Source: Cyclaneusma minus
Lineage: Eukaryota; Ascomycota; Leotiomycetes; Marthamycetales; Marthamycetaceae
DNA: 64,000 nucleotides
Direction of reading: 5' to 3'
Assembly (NCBI GenBank): GCA_037179335.1
Contig: JAKZHN010000043.1
Span: forward strand, 124,001 to 188,000
This document shows, piece after piece, positions 1 through 11,445 of this stretch. Position 1 is the first letter of the stretch. Every line of letters starts with the position of its first letter. Under the pieces are notes generated by a model. It had not been told where the DNA came from. It saw only the letters and a list, made by a program, of their open reading frames with translations, and ran no database searches. The position numbers and the translations under genes are program-made.

Positions 1-732
1 GCTGCCCTGCCCCCCAAGCAAAAAGCGCTGAGTCCAGAGCGAGGTCGCCGCCAAACATTGAACCGCCCTCCTCGCTGTCCCTGCAAGCGAAAACCTGCGT
101 GTGTTTTGTGCGTGTTGCGCGGTGTGTTGGTTTTTGTCGTCCCTCTTTTGCTGCACCTCCGCCCATCCCATCCCTAATCTCAGTCCTGATCCGGTCCCAA
201 GAATCCGCGCCCGTCTCGCACCGTCAATCCCTCCCGCCAGCACCAGTCAGTGACCACTACTGCGCTGCATACCTCCGGAGCCTGCCCAAGCCACTCCATG
301 TAATCTCGATTCTCTCCTCGGCCGCCAACCTACGACCCTACGACCTGCCCTCTCTCGCCCTCTGCACCCGTCGGCACTGCCTCTGCACGCTGCGAGAAGA
401 TCGCCCGACTGCACGACTCTTGCGGCACCACGCTCGTTATACCGCGGTAGCTCGCCAACTCGGACACGCTACTCTACAGCTTCCACCGCCAAGGGTAGCC
501 GTACCACCACCCCGGACGCCCCCAACTGCGAAAATAAACCTGGATTTCGAGATCCGCCGCAGCCAACCATTGTTGCCGAAGGCCCTCGTCTCAGCAGACC
601 ACGGCAATCTCCTGTGCTCGCCAACCGCCCGAGACCTGCGAGACGGCCCTCCAATCCTCTCGCCCACACGCTGCTTCCAGTCCCACGGAGCAGCAGGCCC
701 TTGTTCGTAACCCACCCATTGGTTCGCTGACC
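1..732. other. Upstream region / probable 5' UTR of the first gene
   Basis: This stretch is pyrimidine-rich and lies directly before the start codon at 733. It has open frames on both strands, but their translations are Pro/Arg/Ser-rich low complexity without recognisable motifs, as expected for a C-rich fungal leader. I read it as promoter and 5' UTR. The window edge may cut the promoter. Confidence 0.5.
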
Positions 733-3470
733 ATGGCTCCCAATACTCCACGCCTCAGAATACTGTCAGGTCTGTCTCCCTCATCCGAACTTTGTCTTCC
801 CTCACCTGAACCTCGTGCTACACTCCCCTTTCCTTCACCATTGGCTCTGCTCTCTGCCCTTCGTGACTCCAAGGCCAACGCGTTGTCACCATCCCTTCTC
901 CCTCCCCTCAATCTGCCAATCTGCCAACACTTCTGCATGGCTCTTCCCGCGAGCTCGCTATGGACAATGGAATTCTAATGACTGTGTGTGCAGTGGGCGG
1001 AAATGCTGTCTCGGCTTTCCTGTCATGGCGTTTGCAGGCCACCAACGCCTGCGACGTGACCTTGGTATGGAAGTCTGGCTTCGATGCGGTTTCGCAGTAT
1101 GGAATTTCCTTCAAGTAAGTCGGCGATGGTGCTCCAATCCACTCGCCAGTCTTTTCGCTGACAGGATATTGTCCAGATCCGCTGCCTTTGGGAACGAAAG
1201 ATTTAAGCCTCGCCACGGTATGTCTAGCACGTCCAACGCTCGCACGAGAGGAAATACTAATGGATATGCTGCAGTTGTACGAACACCGGAAGACGCAGCG
1301 AGCGGCAAAGACGGCGCTTTCGACTACGTCCTTCTATGCGTGAAGGCACTACCGGACGTCTACGACCTGGCAGCAGTCATCGAGTCTGTCGTCACCCCTC
1401 AGCATACCTGTATATTGGTCAATACTACGCATACCCTCGGCGTTGAGGCGCATCTAGAGCAGCGGTTTCCAACGAACGTCGTTCTTTCGCTAGTTTCTGG
1501 CGCGGAGATCGCACAACTCGGCGCAAGCGAATTTGAACATAAGGGCACATCGGAGGTATATGTTGGGCCGGCGAATAAGAATGCGGCAATACCAGCATCT
1601 ATCCAGCAAGATATGGCAGAGGCATTAGCCATGACGCTCAGCACCGGCCAGGTAGAATGCAAGGTATCCCTCAATATCAGACAGCAACAATATGAGCGGA
1701 TGATAGGGTCAGTACCATCTTGACCGCAGTAATAGGCGAGACACTTTGCTAACTGCTTGTAGACCTATTGCTTTCCATCCTATCAGTGTGTTGATGGAAA
1801 CCCCTTCCCATTCCGCTCTTCTGGAAAAGGCCGGAGTTCGGTCTACCATCGAAGGCGTAATCGACGAGTTGCTCAGTCTGGCTGAAGCAATGGATTGCCA
1901 GTTTCCAGCAGATTTCAAGCAGAAGGTGATGAGCGAAATGGTCGCCTCCACCGAAACAAATAGCATTATGTACCAGGACTATGCCGCGAAACGCCCCATG
2001 GAAGTGGAAACTTACCTCGGATCGCCCATTAAGCTGGGCGAGAGTGTTGGCCTGAAAGTCCCACGTATCGAAACCCTCTACACACTTTTACACAACCTCA
2101 ATATCGTCAACCAGCAACGGCCGAAAGAAACCCCCGTCGGTTCGCCCACAAATACTGTTCAACCTCCTCCACGAATGTCTTCAGTGCCTCCTATGAGAGG
2201 CGGGCCAATGATGAATGGCAATGGAAGGGGTAGGGGTCGGGCACCGTCCATGCAAGGAGCCCCACCACCGGGAGTCCGTCGGCCGATGAATGGTGGTCCC
2301 CCCAATGGCTATGGTCGGCCCATGACAAACGGATATGGTGCGCCACCGGGTCCTCATGGTCAACAATCAAGAAGAGGATCCATGGATGGCAACGACTTGG
2401 AAGAGTTCAGCCATCTTGTACTATACGATAATCCTGATGGTGGAGATGGAGGAGGAGGAGGTGATCTTGCTTTGCGAGAGCGGGAATTGATGCTCCGTCA
2501 AAGAGAGCTTGCATTGAAGGAACAAGAAATGCGAATGAGAGGTGGCCGACTCGGACCTGTCCCAAGAAGCCGCGCACCCTCAGTCCGCCATGGAGGCGGA
2601 GGCGGCGGGTTTGACGACGATGATGAAGACGATTATTTCGACCCGCAAGATGCCCCTCCTGTACCAATGATCGACCCAGACAACTTTGACATGATGAGTG
2701 TCACATCTCGGCGGACACGCAAGCAACCAAGTGCCAGCCAAATGCGCAAAAATCCCGAGCTGGATATGGGTGGTCCCCCATCGCGCGGCAGAGGCGCCTT
2801 CGGCAGGCCTATGTTCAGCAGGAACAGGTCCAGCGCACGACTTATGGCCGATGTTCCTGGTCTTCACGACTCGCTCATGAATGACCCACTATTGGGATAC
2901 TCCTCGAATAGATATGGAAATGTTGATAGAGCGCAGATGGGCAACCAGTCGAGAACCAATTCGCTAACTGCTGAGCGTCTCGACGAGTTACAGTATGGCC
3001 ACGCCGGACCAAATGGCCAGGGAGGTGCTTATCCACGGCGTGCGAGCCAATCGCCGGGAGCGCCATTGAGTCCTTATCTGGGTCGAGAAAATGGAAGGCC
3101 GTCGCCACCCAATGGACCTAATGGCTACATGGGCCCTCGTCCTAACGGCATGCCTAATGGTATGGCACCGCCTAATGGCATTGGAAGTCCCAATGGTCGT
3201 CCTTCCCCACCTGGAGGTGTTCGACAACCAGTCCCACGGTACCCGCCAGGGCAAGGCAATTCGGTTGCGCCACAACAAGTGGAACAGCATGCTGGGGTGA
3301 GCCACCTTCATCCAAATAAAGGCCCCGTGAATCAACGGAATCTGACGGGTAGTGCTTCGGCTAGCGCGGGGAGTGGTGACAGCGGCGCTTCGGCTGTCCT
3401 TGACTCGGAAAACTCTGCTCATAGTAGCCAGAGCAGCTTTGGTCCTCGTCCTCCTATCGGCGTTCGGTAA
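733..3470 (+). CDS. Ketopantoate reductase-like protein (ApbA/PanE family) with long Pro/Gly-rich C-terminal extension
   Basis: Five exons fit: 733-769, 994-1114, 1165-1217, 1275-1707 and 1763-3470 (783 aa). A second acceptor at 1176 is in phase and would remove four residues; it gives the junction I would expect from relatives. All introns are GT-AG with branch-like motifs such as CTAATG. The first ~320 residues follow the ketopantoate reductase layout: an N-terminal nucleotide-binding half with a Gly-rich turn (SVGGNAVSAF), and a helical C-terminal half after the conserved stretch RQQQYERMIG. Characterised family members reduce 2-dehydropantoate with NADPH, but many fungal paralogues have no known substrate, so I infer an oxidoreductase fold rather than a role in pantothenate synthesis. 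The last ~450 residues are low complexity, rich in Asn-Gly-Pro, with an acidic patch (DDDDEDDYFD) and a charged stretch, probably disordered. Start chosen because the exon 1 frame joins directly to the Rossmann motif. Confidence 0.85.
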
Positions 3471-5952
3471 TCTCATTATCAAAGATCATAAAGAAACGGA
3501 GTTTGGTTTCATGTTGCGCTGCCCTTTCATTATTTTTGGTCGATCCGGCATGGGTTGCTTTTGTCTTATCGGTGTGGTGTGGGTGGAAACGAGGCATACA
3601 CGCTCTTCCGGCCCACAAGATCTCGAATTAGTCTTTTTCTTATGAGAGTGGCGCCCTTTGCTCTCAACTCCGGCAACATGCCAATTCCTAATTCTTGTGC
3701 ATAATGATGGAGCGTCGGTTCGACTGGATTTTCGCATGAAACCGCCCATGAGCCTGCTCTCTTCTTCGATACAATTTCACCAAAGCAGCAAAGCACGAAA
3801 CGCAGTGATGTTGTACAGCGTTCTGGCATTCACACCTTGCATATACAAGACTCGTTCCAACCTCTCCTTCTATCAGCAACTTAATCGATCACTTTTAATC
3901 GTGATGGAAATTGGGCGGCCTCTGGTTGTCCAGCGGAGGGATTTACTCGGACGACTCAGAAAGCATACACACCGATTGCAACAAAAGAAGGGGTGGTGCG
4001 TGTTTGCCACGTTTTCGACAATTAATCATCAGAGGATGCTTGGGCAGGTAGAATTCTTGATTCTGCTTGCTGCCTTTTTCGCACGCAATCGCGGTCTGGT
4101 ATTGGCATGGAATCTGTGTTGTTTTCCTTTCACTTTCCTCTCTTCCTGGCATTTTTGCATGGGTTCCGGTCAAGCGGGCACAAACACGGGAGTGTGGACA
4201 TAATGAGGACGTGAAAGAGGCAAACGCACACGAACATGATGGAGATGCTCCTTTTGAAAATGGCGGATATGGAGGATCTCCTTGTAAAGGGGAGATGTAG
4301 TTGGGCCTGGCGGGGGCTGGTGTCATGGCATGAGGTGCCGGTGGGGGCCGCGAAATCTTAGCATACGGGCAGCAGACAGACATCAGGATGGGGCGAATAC
4401 AATACACTGGGATAAAATTAACCTTTTACCATATTTTCCATACTTTGAGTTTGTGTCTGAACTTTGATGGTGATGTGCTTAAGAAGTATCACACCCGGCA
4501 AGATAGATATATATTCCTATTTCTTTGAAGGGTCTACTGCAGGGTGAGCGTACAAGAATTGTCACCACGAGCCAGCCATTTCCTTTGATATTTGACATTT
4601 GTATGGGAAAGCGGGAGGAAGCGGGCTCCAGCGCAGGGATGCAACCAACAGCAACTTGAGAAGGGAGCTTACCTACTCATCCACAAATATCACCACCACG
4701 TCACCATCAAGAATCCGGAGCCTGATTTTGCTGCCAACAGCGAGATGTCGACCTCGTCGTCGCCAACTCGCCGCCATCATCTTCAACATGGCGACGGCGA
4801 CGACCACCACCTCACCCTCACTTCTCGCCGCCAGGTGTCTCTCCTCGCAGAGCAGATTGAGCTCGGCGTCGCTACCTTCGCCATCGATGCCCGGCATCCA
4901 GCACCCGCTCGCTCACGACATCCTCTCTTCCAGCGAAAACTCCCCCCGAAAGCCGCTTCCCCCAGCGCATTATTTCGATAGCCTTTTGCGACAAGGCCCA
5001 TATCGGAAGCCCTGCCTGACACGCAGGCGCCTACACGAGCTGCTGCCGCGGTCAACATGCTTCGGTTTACTTCTTGCGGATCGCGAGGTCATCAAGAAAT
5101 GTCTCTGTCGCTCTTCCGCCGGCGAACCGCTGGCAGAACCTGTCTGTTGAAATTCTTCCAACTTTTACGTTCAGGCATTGAAAATGGACATGGTGGTTCG
5201 TATGAAAATAAATGCTGGGGTAATCGACAATTAGCGTCAGTACCCCGTGGGGTTGACATTCGAAAATGGGGGCCGTAGTCCCGATGGCGGACTGAAAATG
5301 GCGCACTACTTCTAGAATTAGAAAACCCTGCGTTCGATCTGACAGTTCATATACTGCGTTTAGGTTAGCCAGGCTTCGAACGGCAGCTCGAAACGGGAAA
5401 GCCGACGGATGTTGAGATATACCCGGAGCTAATGCCGCTGTCGGTACTCGAATCTCGATGCACGACGACGTTTAAAGTAGTATACTCGAATAAGTCCAAA
5501 CCCCGATGCAAAGCGGGCCAATAATGTAATGCTGATGTGCTAAAATGTACAGGTTAGGAAACTGGAACACATGCAATATGGATAAGGTAACATGCAGCAC
5601 TGTGGGTCCAGTAACAAGAGAAATCGACATCGTCGGTGGCTCTAAATGGCTGACATCAAGCAGCCAGCCCTGGGCCATCGAAGATGATTTGCATGTGAGT
5701 AATCAGATGTGTGCCCGCATCTGGACTCTCTTGGTCTCCTACTTCTCATCTCTCTTCCGTTGACTCGTCTTCCACTTTTCCTCTCCCTTACGAGCTTCTC
5801 ATTTTTAGAGACTCGGGTTTCTATTTTCGATTACAGGGACTAAAGATCTGGCGGCATCTCCGTAACGTTTTTACCACTCGTACTTAGTTTCTCTTTGTTA
5901 GAGCCCGAGAGATTGAGATTTCCAGACATTCTTGCAATGCGTCCCGGCCGCC
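3471..5952. other. Intergenic region, no well-supported gene
   Basis: About 2.5 kb between two plus-strand genes. It holds the 3' UTR of the upstream gene, several unrelated short open frames, and one weak small coding candidate at 4788-5150 that is listed separately. The last ~190 bases before 5953 are the likely promoter and leader of the transporter gene. I see no RNA gene or mobile element. Confidence 0.5.
4788..5150 (+). CDS. Weak candidate: small Ser/Arg-rich protein with a mitochondrial-presequence-like N-terminus
   Basis: An open frame of 120 codons begins with a Thr/Ser/Ala/Arg-rich stretch (MATATTTTSPSLLAARCLSS) that resembles a mitochondrial targeting peptide. No domain is recognised in the rest. 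A second frame starting at 4745 is also open for 78 codons, so GC-rich composition alone may explain both. No neighbour supports a function. It may be chance, or part of a spliced transcript whose other exons I cannot see. Confidence 0.15.
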   Translation: MATATTTTSPSLLAARCLSSQSRLSSASLPSPSMPGIQHPLAHDILSSSENSPRKPLPPAHYFDSLLRQGPYRKPCLTRRRLHELLPRSTCFGLLLADREVIKKCLCRSSAGEPLAEPVC

Positions 5953-7862
5953 ATGTCTTCCCCAAACAAGACGCCAAACATCTCTCTCCAGAAGCCCTCT
6001 CTACAATCTGAAGACAGCTTCTCAGAAGACAACATCCCCTCTGCACTCGACACAGCCTTCAACGGCTCTCCTCCCGCTGCCATCTCTCACAAGATCCCCA
6101 ATTCCTCCTCCGTCCCCTACCCTCCCGAATTCCACACCGTACCTCTCTCTCAACCACACGCCAGTCCCGGGTCCCCACGAGCATCGCAAAAATGGCGAGC
6201 CTTCGTCTCCGCTTTCTGGCAAAAGAACCGCGGTCTAGTCCTAGTCACGCTCTCGCAACTCTTCGGTGCTCTGATGAATGTTTTTGTAAGAGTACTGGAA
6301 AGGGATGAGCATGGTATGGGCTTGTTTCAGCTGCTGTTTACGAGGGCGGTTACGACGGTTGTGTTGAGTTGTGTTTATATGTGGTGGGCGAAGGTACCGG
6401 GTTTTCCGCTGGGGGAGAAGGGGGTTAGGTGGTTGTTGGTGGGAAGAGGGGTGTTTGGCTTCTTTGGGGTGTTTGGACTTTATTGTATGTGTTTGTTCTG
6501 TTTCATGGATCTGCATTGCTTGTGTTACTGTTTTGACGTATTTGTTGTTCTTTTGGGGGGTTGTCTATTTGGGGCCTATTGTCATTCGTGCTGTCACCGT
6601 CTGTGGAAGGAACACAGATTCTCTATCATTACTCTGAAACTTGTGTACATCCGCCCATGCAATGCTTTTCAAAGATGTAGTGCAAATTTCCAGGGGTCAA
6701 CAAGAGGTCTGGTGCTATGGCAGTAATGATGGTTTCCCATGGCTGAAGCACGAGGTGGTTTGCTTGCCTGAAAGCTGCCGCTGGCTCAGTATGAGACCGA
6801 GCTGAAGCCCAGTACTCGAGGCGAAAACCGGATTTCTTGGTGACTCGACTTGATTGCTTGTTTGGATGATATCTCGTTCAATCCACATATCTGATACTGC
6901 TGTCCTATTCTGCAACTCCATGCAAGAAAGATCATGAAAAAGTAAGCTCTGCTAATAACCTATCTCCAGATTCTCTCCTATACCTCCCCATCGCAGAAGC
7001 AACCGTCATGGGCTTTCTCGCCCCCGGCGTCGCCAGCATCGCATGCTACATCCTCATCCGCGAACCATACACCCGCACCGAGCAAATCGCCACGCTCGTC
7101 TCCCTCATCGGCGTAATCTTCATAGCCCGCCCAACCTCCTTTTTCCACTTCCTCTCCCCCTCCGACCCAGACGCATCGGTCTACACAAACAGCACGATCG
7201 CCGCATCTACCTCCAACACCACCATTTCTTCCGAAGTCCTCGATACCCCAACTCCCGCCCAACGTCTTTCCGCCGTCGGCGTCTCCCTCCTCGGAGTCCT
7301 TGGATCCGCTGGCGCCTTCACCACTATCCGCTGGATCGGCCACCGCGCGCACCCCTTACTCTCTGTGAACTACTTCAGCGCCACTTGCACGGTCGTTTCC
7401 GCGCTGGTGCTGACCGTCGGCTCCTCCAGCGGCCACACTTCTCCGTCATCAACAGTAACCTGGTCCGGTGCCATGCCGCCCAACCCACGCGCATGGTTTC
7501 TAGTCATCGCACTCGGTATCTGCGGTTTCGTTATGCAATTTCTGCTTACGGCTGGACTGGCGCATGAGAGGAGTAATAGAACCCAGAACATGGTTTATAC
7601 GAACATGCTGTTTGCGCTGTTGTTTGACAAGGTGGTTTTTGGGACGACGCCGGGGGGTTTGAGTATTTTGGGGAGTGGATTGATCTTGGGGAGTGCGGTT
7701 TGGGTGGCTGTGAAGAAGGCTGGGGATGGGGAGAAGGAGGTGGTGGGTGATGTGGAGACGGCGAGGATGGGGCAGGAGAGGGCTACTTTGATGGGTGATG
7801 TGGATGGGGTTGAGTGTGGTGGTGAGGAGGTTGTGCAGATGAGGGACTTGACTACGCAGTAA
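5953..7862 (+). CDS. Drug/metabolite transporter superfamily membrane protein (EamA type, SLC35G-like)
   Basis: Two exons (5953-6484 and 6970-7862) give 474 aa. The soluble N-terminal ~100 residues are Ser/Pro-rich. They are followed by a run of hydrophobic helices beginning LVLVTLSQLFGALMNVFVRV. The second exon starts at YSLLYLPIAEATVMGFLAPG, which joins the first exon smoothly and matches the end of the first EamA repeat. About ten membrane segments in two repeats are expected. Relatives are exporters or nucleotide-sugar and metabolite carriers; the substrate cannot be read from sequence. ATG 5953 is preferred to the in-frame ATG at 5932 because it lies in a GCCGCC ATG context. The 485-base intron (GTATGT...CTCCAG) is far longer than most others here. 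The C-terminal ~60 residues are charged, cytosolic, and encoded by strikingly G-rich sequence. Confidence 0.85.
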
Positions 7863-9279
7863 GCTGATCAGAGTATTTATTGTTGGGGGCGGAGGTTTGC
7901 GACTTGAGAGTCGGTATTTAAAGGAAGAACCCGTTCAGAAGTCTTGGGATCGCACTTTTTAAAGGGGTGAGCTAAATCCCGACTGGAGTTCTGTAATCCA
8001 GGACAGGCTAAGTCCAGTTTCAGGTGAATTGCATCGCGATGGGGGAAGAGGTCATGAATTAAAACAGCTTTGTGTCATTTGGATTTATTTTCAGCAATTT
8101 GAATCGGCTTTCTAGGCTGTTTTTATTGTATTTATTATCCACTTTGATTTCGAATTATTTGAATTGATTCTAAGCTATTCACAACCCTCCAACATCCAGC
8201 TCCAAGCTCCAGCTCCAGCTCCAGCTCCATGGCAATGAGCACACTGCACCAATATCGTTTTGTGTCACGAATATTGTTTATGGCGAGTGTGTAAAGGCCG
8301 TTTGGGTACGGCGTTATGGAATCCGAGTTCGCCGCGACAAAGTGCCATTTACCATCGCTACCGCGCATCACCGTCATGCAAAAGCCCCCACGGACATTGG
8401 TACCGTGCACAGGTGTACTGTGACAGTGACCGCAACCCATTTAGGAGCAGGGACGAGGAAGAGAGTGAATGGCGGCAGAAGACAATGTTCCGATGTACCT
8501 CTTGTCGGGATACGCTGGGTGAGAGCGGCTTTCGAGAGGAGTGCCAGTTGTCGACGGACTTGGAGGGAGATGAGGGTTCAATGCGCTGGAGGAAGCGGCT
8601 GCGAGAGGAGGGGAGTCTTTTGATAGCAGGGAGGATGGCCGGCGACACTCGCGATCGGCGTCTTTCTGCATTTCAAGATGTCAGCTTTCATTTAATGGTC
8701 TTTGTCACCTCCTTGTCCTTGTTCTTGTATACTGACAGGAATGTGGTCTACCGCCAGTGTAGCTCGACTGGCTCTCTAACCAGGAGGGCCGCAACATCAG
8801 CAGAATCCTTGGGTGCTCAAGCTGCCCTGTGTGGATTCGAAAGGACGGAGGTCGTCAGGGGGCAGACGCATGGCGATGGTGTCGAGTTCTGTTGGAGAAG
8901 GACAGGTAAGCAAACGACTTTTCATTCTCACGAGAGTGTCTTACCATGCTGGACAAGGTATTGGGCGCAAGCGCGCATGTATATTGGAAGTAAGAAAGCT
9001 CTAGAAGCATTTTTTTGAAAGGTAGAAACGGCTTGCGGCGGAAAGCCTGATTAATTTCTGGAGTTTTGGGCCCTGGAGAGCCTCCATAGAGGTGCAGCGG
9101 ACCATGCCTTGGTGCTTGACGTCGATTCGAAAGAATAGAAAACCGTTCCAGTTTTTTTTTTCTGGGCGTCGAGGGCTGGAACGTTGTTAAGGCGGGTGTG
9201 CTCACACATGTAGTCGCTGTCGATCTAGCCCTGGTTGTACGTTTCTTCCTGGATTCTGCCTTGTCCCAACACCCCCACT
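7863..9279. other. Intergenic region between convergent genes
   Basis: About 1.4 kb between the 3' ends of the transporter and mct1. Open frames exist (for example 8260-9018 plus), but their translations show no motif and overlap open frames on the other strand. A short CCAGCTCC-type tandem repeat lies at 8196-8228. I find no gene or RNA here. Confidence 0.45.
8196..8228. repeat. Short AGCTCC tandem repeat
   Basis: About five copies of a six-base AGCTCC unit, one copy interrupted by an extra A, in non-coding DNA. This is a simple microsatellite and no function is implied. Confidence 0.8.
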
Positions 9280-10839
9280 TCAATCCATATCACTCAGCCC
9301 CTCCGTCTCATCCAGCGCCCTCAAGACCTCCTCAATCTCCTTCGGATCACTAATCCCCCATACCCCACCCCCCTTAACCGTATCCCTGCCCCTCATGCCC
9401 ACCTCCTTGCCCACCAGATTCCTCCCCACCTTTCCAGGTCCAATGCCAATCCACCTCCTCACTTTCTCCTCCTGATCCAGATACTTGATACTCTCCCACC
9501 ACTGCACCGTCTCAATACACTGCCTCGCCCACATATCCTTCAACTCCTCTCGGCTCTGGAACGGCCTCGCACTCACATTGGATATGCACTCCATGACGCC
9601 CGGAAACATCACGATGTCTTCGTTTTCGCGCCCCTTTACGCGGCTCTTGCCTTGGAGCATGCGCTGCATGGCTATAGCGGCTGGCTTCATCAGGGGGCTG
9701 TGGAATGGAGAGTCGGACTTCAGGCGCACTGCGCGTGGGTCGTGGCCGCCGAATTGTCGTACATGGGTCAACAGGGTTTTGATGCGCTCGATGTTCCCGC
9801 TGAGAACAATTTGGTTCTTGCTGTTTATGTTCGCGATGAGGACTTGTTGAATAGGCGGTACGTCTTCCGAGGACTCGCCTTTCGAGCCGACACTGTGGTG
9901 GCCAAGGAAGTCGTGAACGGCGTCGATAAGGGGCTGGAGGTGGTTGGGCTCAGTAACGATTGCGATCTAGAAATAGAAAGCGGTTATTTTGGCACATCCC
10001 CCCTCAAGCACGGTGCTATGGGAGAACGAGACAGAAGCAAACTCACCATCCCATATTCACCCCCATACTCCTCAGCCGCCTTCCTCGAACACTCCCCCAT
10101 AATCTCAGCCCTCTTCTTCACCAACCACAAACTATCCTCAAAACTGACATAACCGCCCGCAACAAGCGCTGCATACTCGCCTAACGAATGGCCCAGCGTA
10201 ACATCCACCCTCTCCGGCACCTTGAAGCCAAACTCTTGTTCCAAAACCCTCAGTATCAAGATAGAAGTCGCCATAATAGCCGGCTGTGCATGTTCCGTAG
10301 CCGTCAGACGGCTATTAGGTCCTTCTTCAATCACCTTTGAAAGCTTGTAGCCCAGCAGATGATCGATTTCCTCGACCGTTTGGCCGGCGGTGCGTGGGAA
10401 GGCTTCGAGCCAGGGAGTTAGCATGCCGACTTTCTGCACGCCTTGGCCTGTTCATTCGCACATCTATCAGCATGCTGTATTTTTTTGCCCTTTGCTGTTC
10501 TGGAAGATAAGGTTTGGATCTGCCAGTTGTGACGGCGGGGCATTGGAGCCATGGTTTTATGACACGAAGCAAGGAAATTGAATAGCATTGCCATCACAAA
10601 GGGTTTGCTTGAAGCACTTCTTCATTCCAATTAAACACGGCCAACTCACCAGGAAAGAAAATAGCAGTCCTCGACCTCCCAATCCTGCCCTTCGTCGCCG
10701 TCGCTGCTCCCCGCACATGCCGCGGCAGCTCGCGCGGTGCCGACACCTGCAGCTCTGCGTTTCCAGCAGTGCATTTCTCCGCTACTCGTCTGGCCCACGA
10801 CGAGGCTGGCTTTGGCAAGCCATTGGCAAGGCGTTTCAT
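9280..10839 (-). CDS. mct1: Malonyl-CoA:acyl-carrier-protein transacylase, mitochondrial
   Basis: Three exons on the minus strand (10839-10650, 10447-10047, 9966-9280) give 425 aa. Intron edges are GTGAGT...AACAG and GTGAGT...TCTAG, and all joints keep frame. The enzyme moves malonyl groups from CoA to acyl carrier protein for mitochondrial type II fatty acid synthesis, the route that supplies octanoate for lipoic acid. Exon 1 encodes an Arg/Ala-rich presequence and then TAIFFPGQG across the splice, the usual start of the acyltransferase fold. Exon 2 holds the nucleophile elbow VTLGHSLGEYAALVAGG, with Ser in GHSLG. Exon 3 holds KSDSPFHSPLMKPA with the catalytic-type His, and a C-terminal WIGIGPGKVGRNL. 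Length is slightly above the usual because of the presequence. Confidence 0.93.
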
Positions 10840-11445
10840 GGCTCGATGTGTGTGTTTCTAGAAACTGAAGACTGAGGGAGAATGTGTGACTCTGAGAGCT
10901 GGTGATTGATCATCCGACTGGAGCTTGGGTGGGTCGCGGCTGCCAAGCACGCTAACCCTCCTGTCAAGAATCTGGGGAAGGAATGAGCCGCTCAGAACCG
11001 CCAGGGCCCCTGATTATGTGGTCAGCAGAAATGGCAGCACGTGGCCTGCTTTAAATACCTTTCTTGTCTATCAAGTATTTCCCAAGTATTCGTTAAGTAT
11101 TCTTCGCTAAAGCGTCATATATCAGTAATGAAAAGAGGAAACTAGGCAAAGAGCGGAACCGGAAGCAGAGAACACGAAAAGGAATCCCGCATTTGGGCCC
11201 TTGTATTCGCTCATGCTGTGATACCTTCCCGACACTCATTTCGACTTGATCAGATTCAATGACAAGACTGTGCGTATCATTATGATATTGGAAGAAACAT
11301 CTAAGCAGGGATTTTGAACGAATCCCACCGAACCGCATCCCATATATACAGCCCTAAACCGACACGCCATCCAGGAAAAATAGACATAGACATAATAGCT
11401 TTTGCCAGCCACAAACCGCCAAAGTCGTTCAAATGCTCCCCTTAC
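10840..11445. other. Intergenic: mct1 promoter and hem2 downstream region, with an AT-rich motif
   Basis: About 600 bases upstream of mct1 and downstream of hem2. No coding frame is convincing. Around 11085-11105 there is an AT-rich motif, AAGTATTCGTTAAGTATT, whose reverse complement occurs again near 27218-27242 after sepH. Otherwise nothing is recognised. Confidence 0.5.

Noticed and set aside
99..710. 203-codon plus-strand open frame before the first gene
   Set aside because: Pro/Ser/Arg-rich low complexity with a competing open frame on the opposite strand; position and base bias fit a 5' leader.
8260..9018. 252-codon plus-strand open frame
   Set aside because: No motif, no splice partners, irregular composition and overlapping open frames on both strands.
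9235..10152. 305-codon plus-strand open frame
   Set aside because: It is the antisense shadow of mct1, whose minus-strand exons carry the catalytic motifs.
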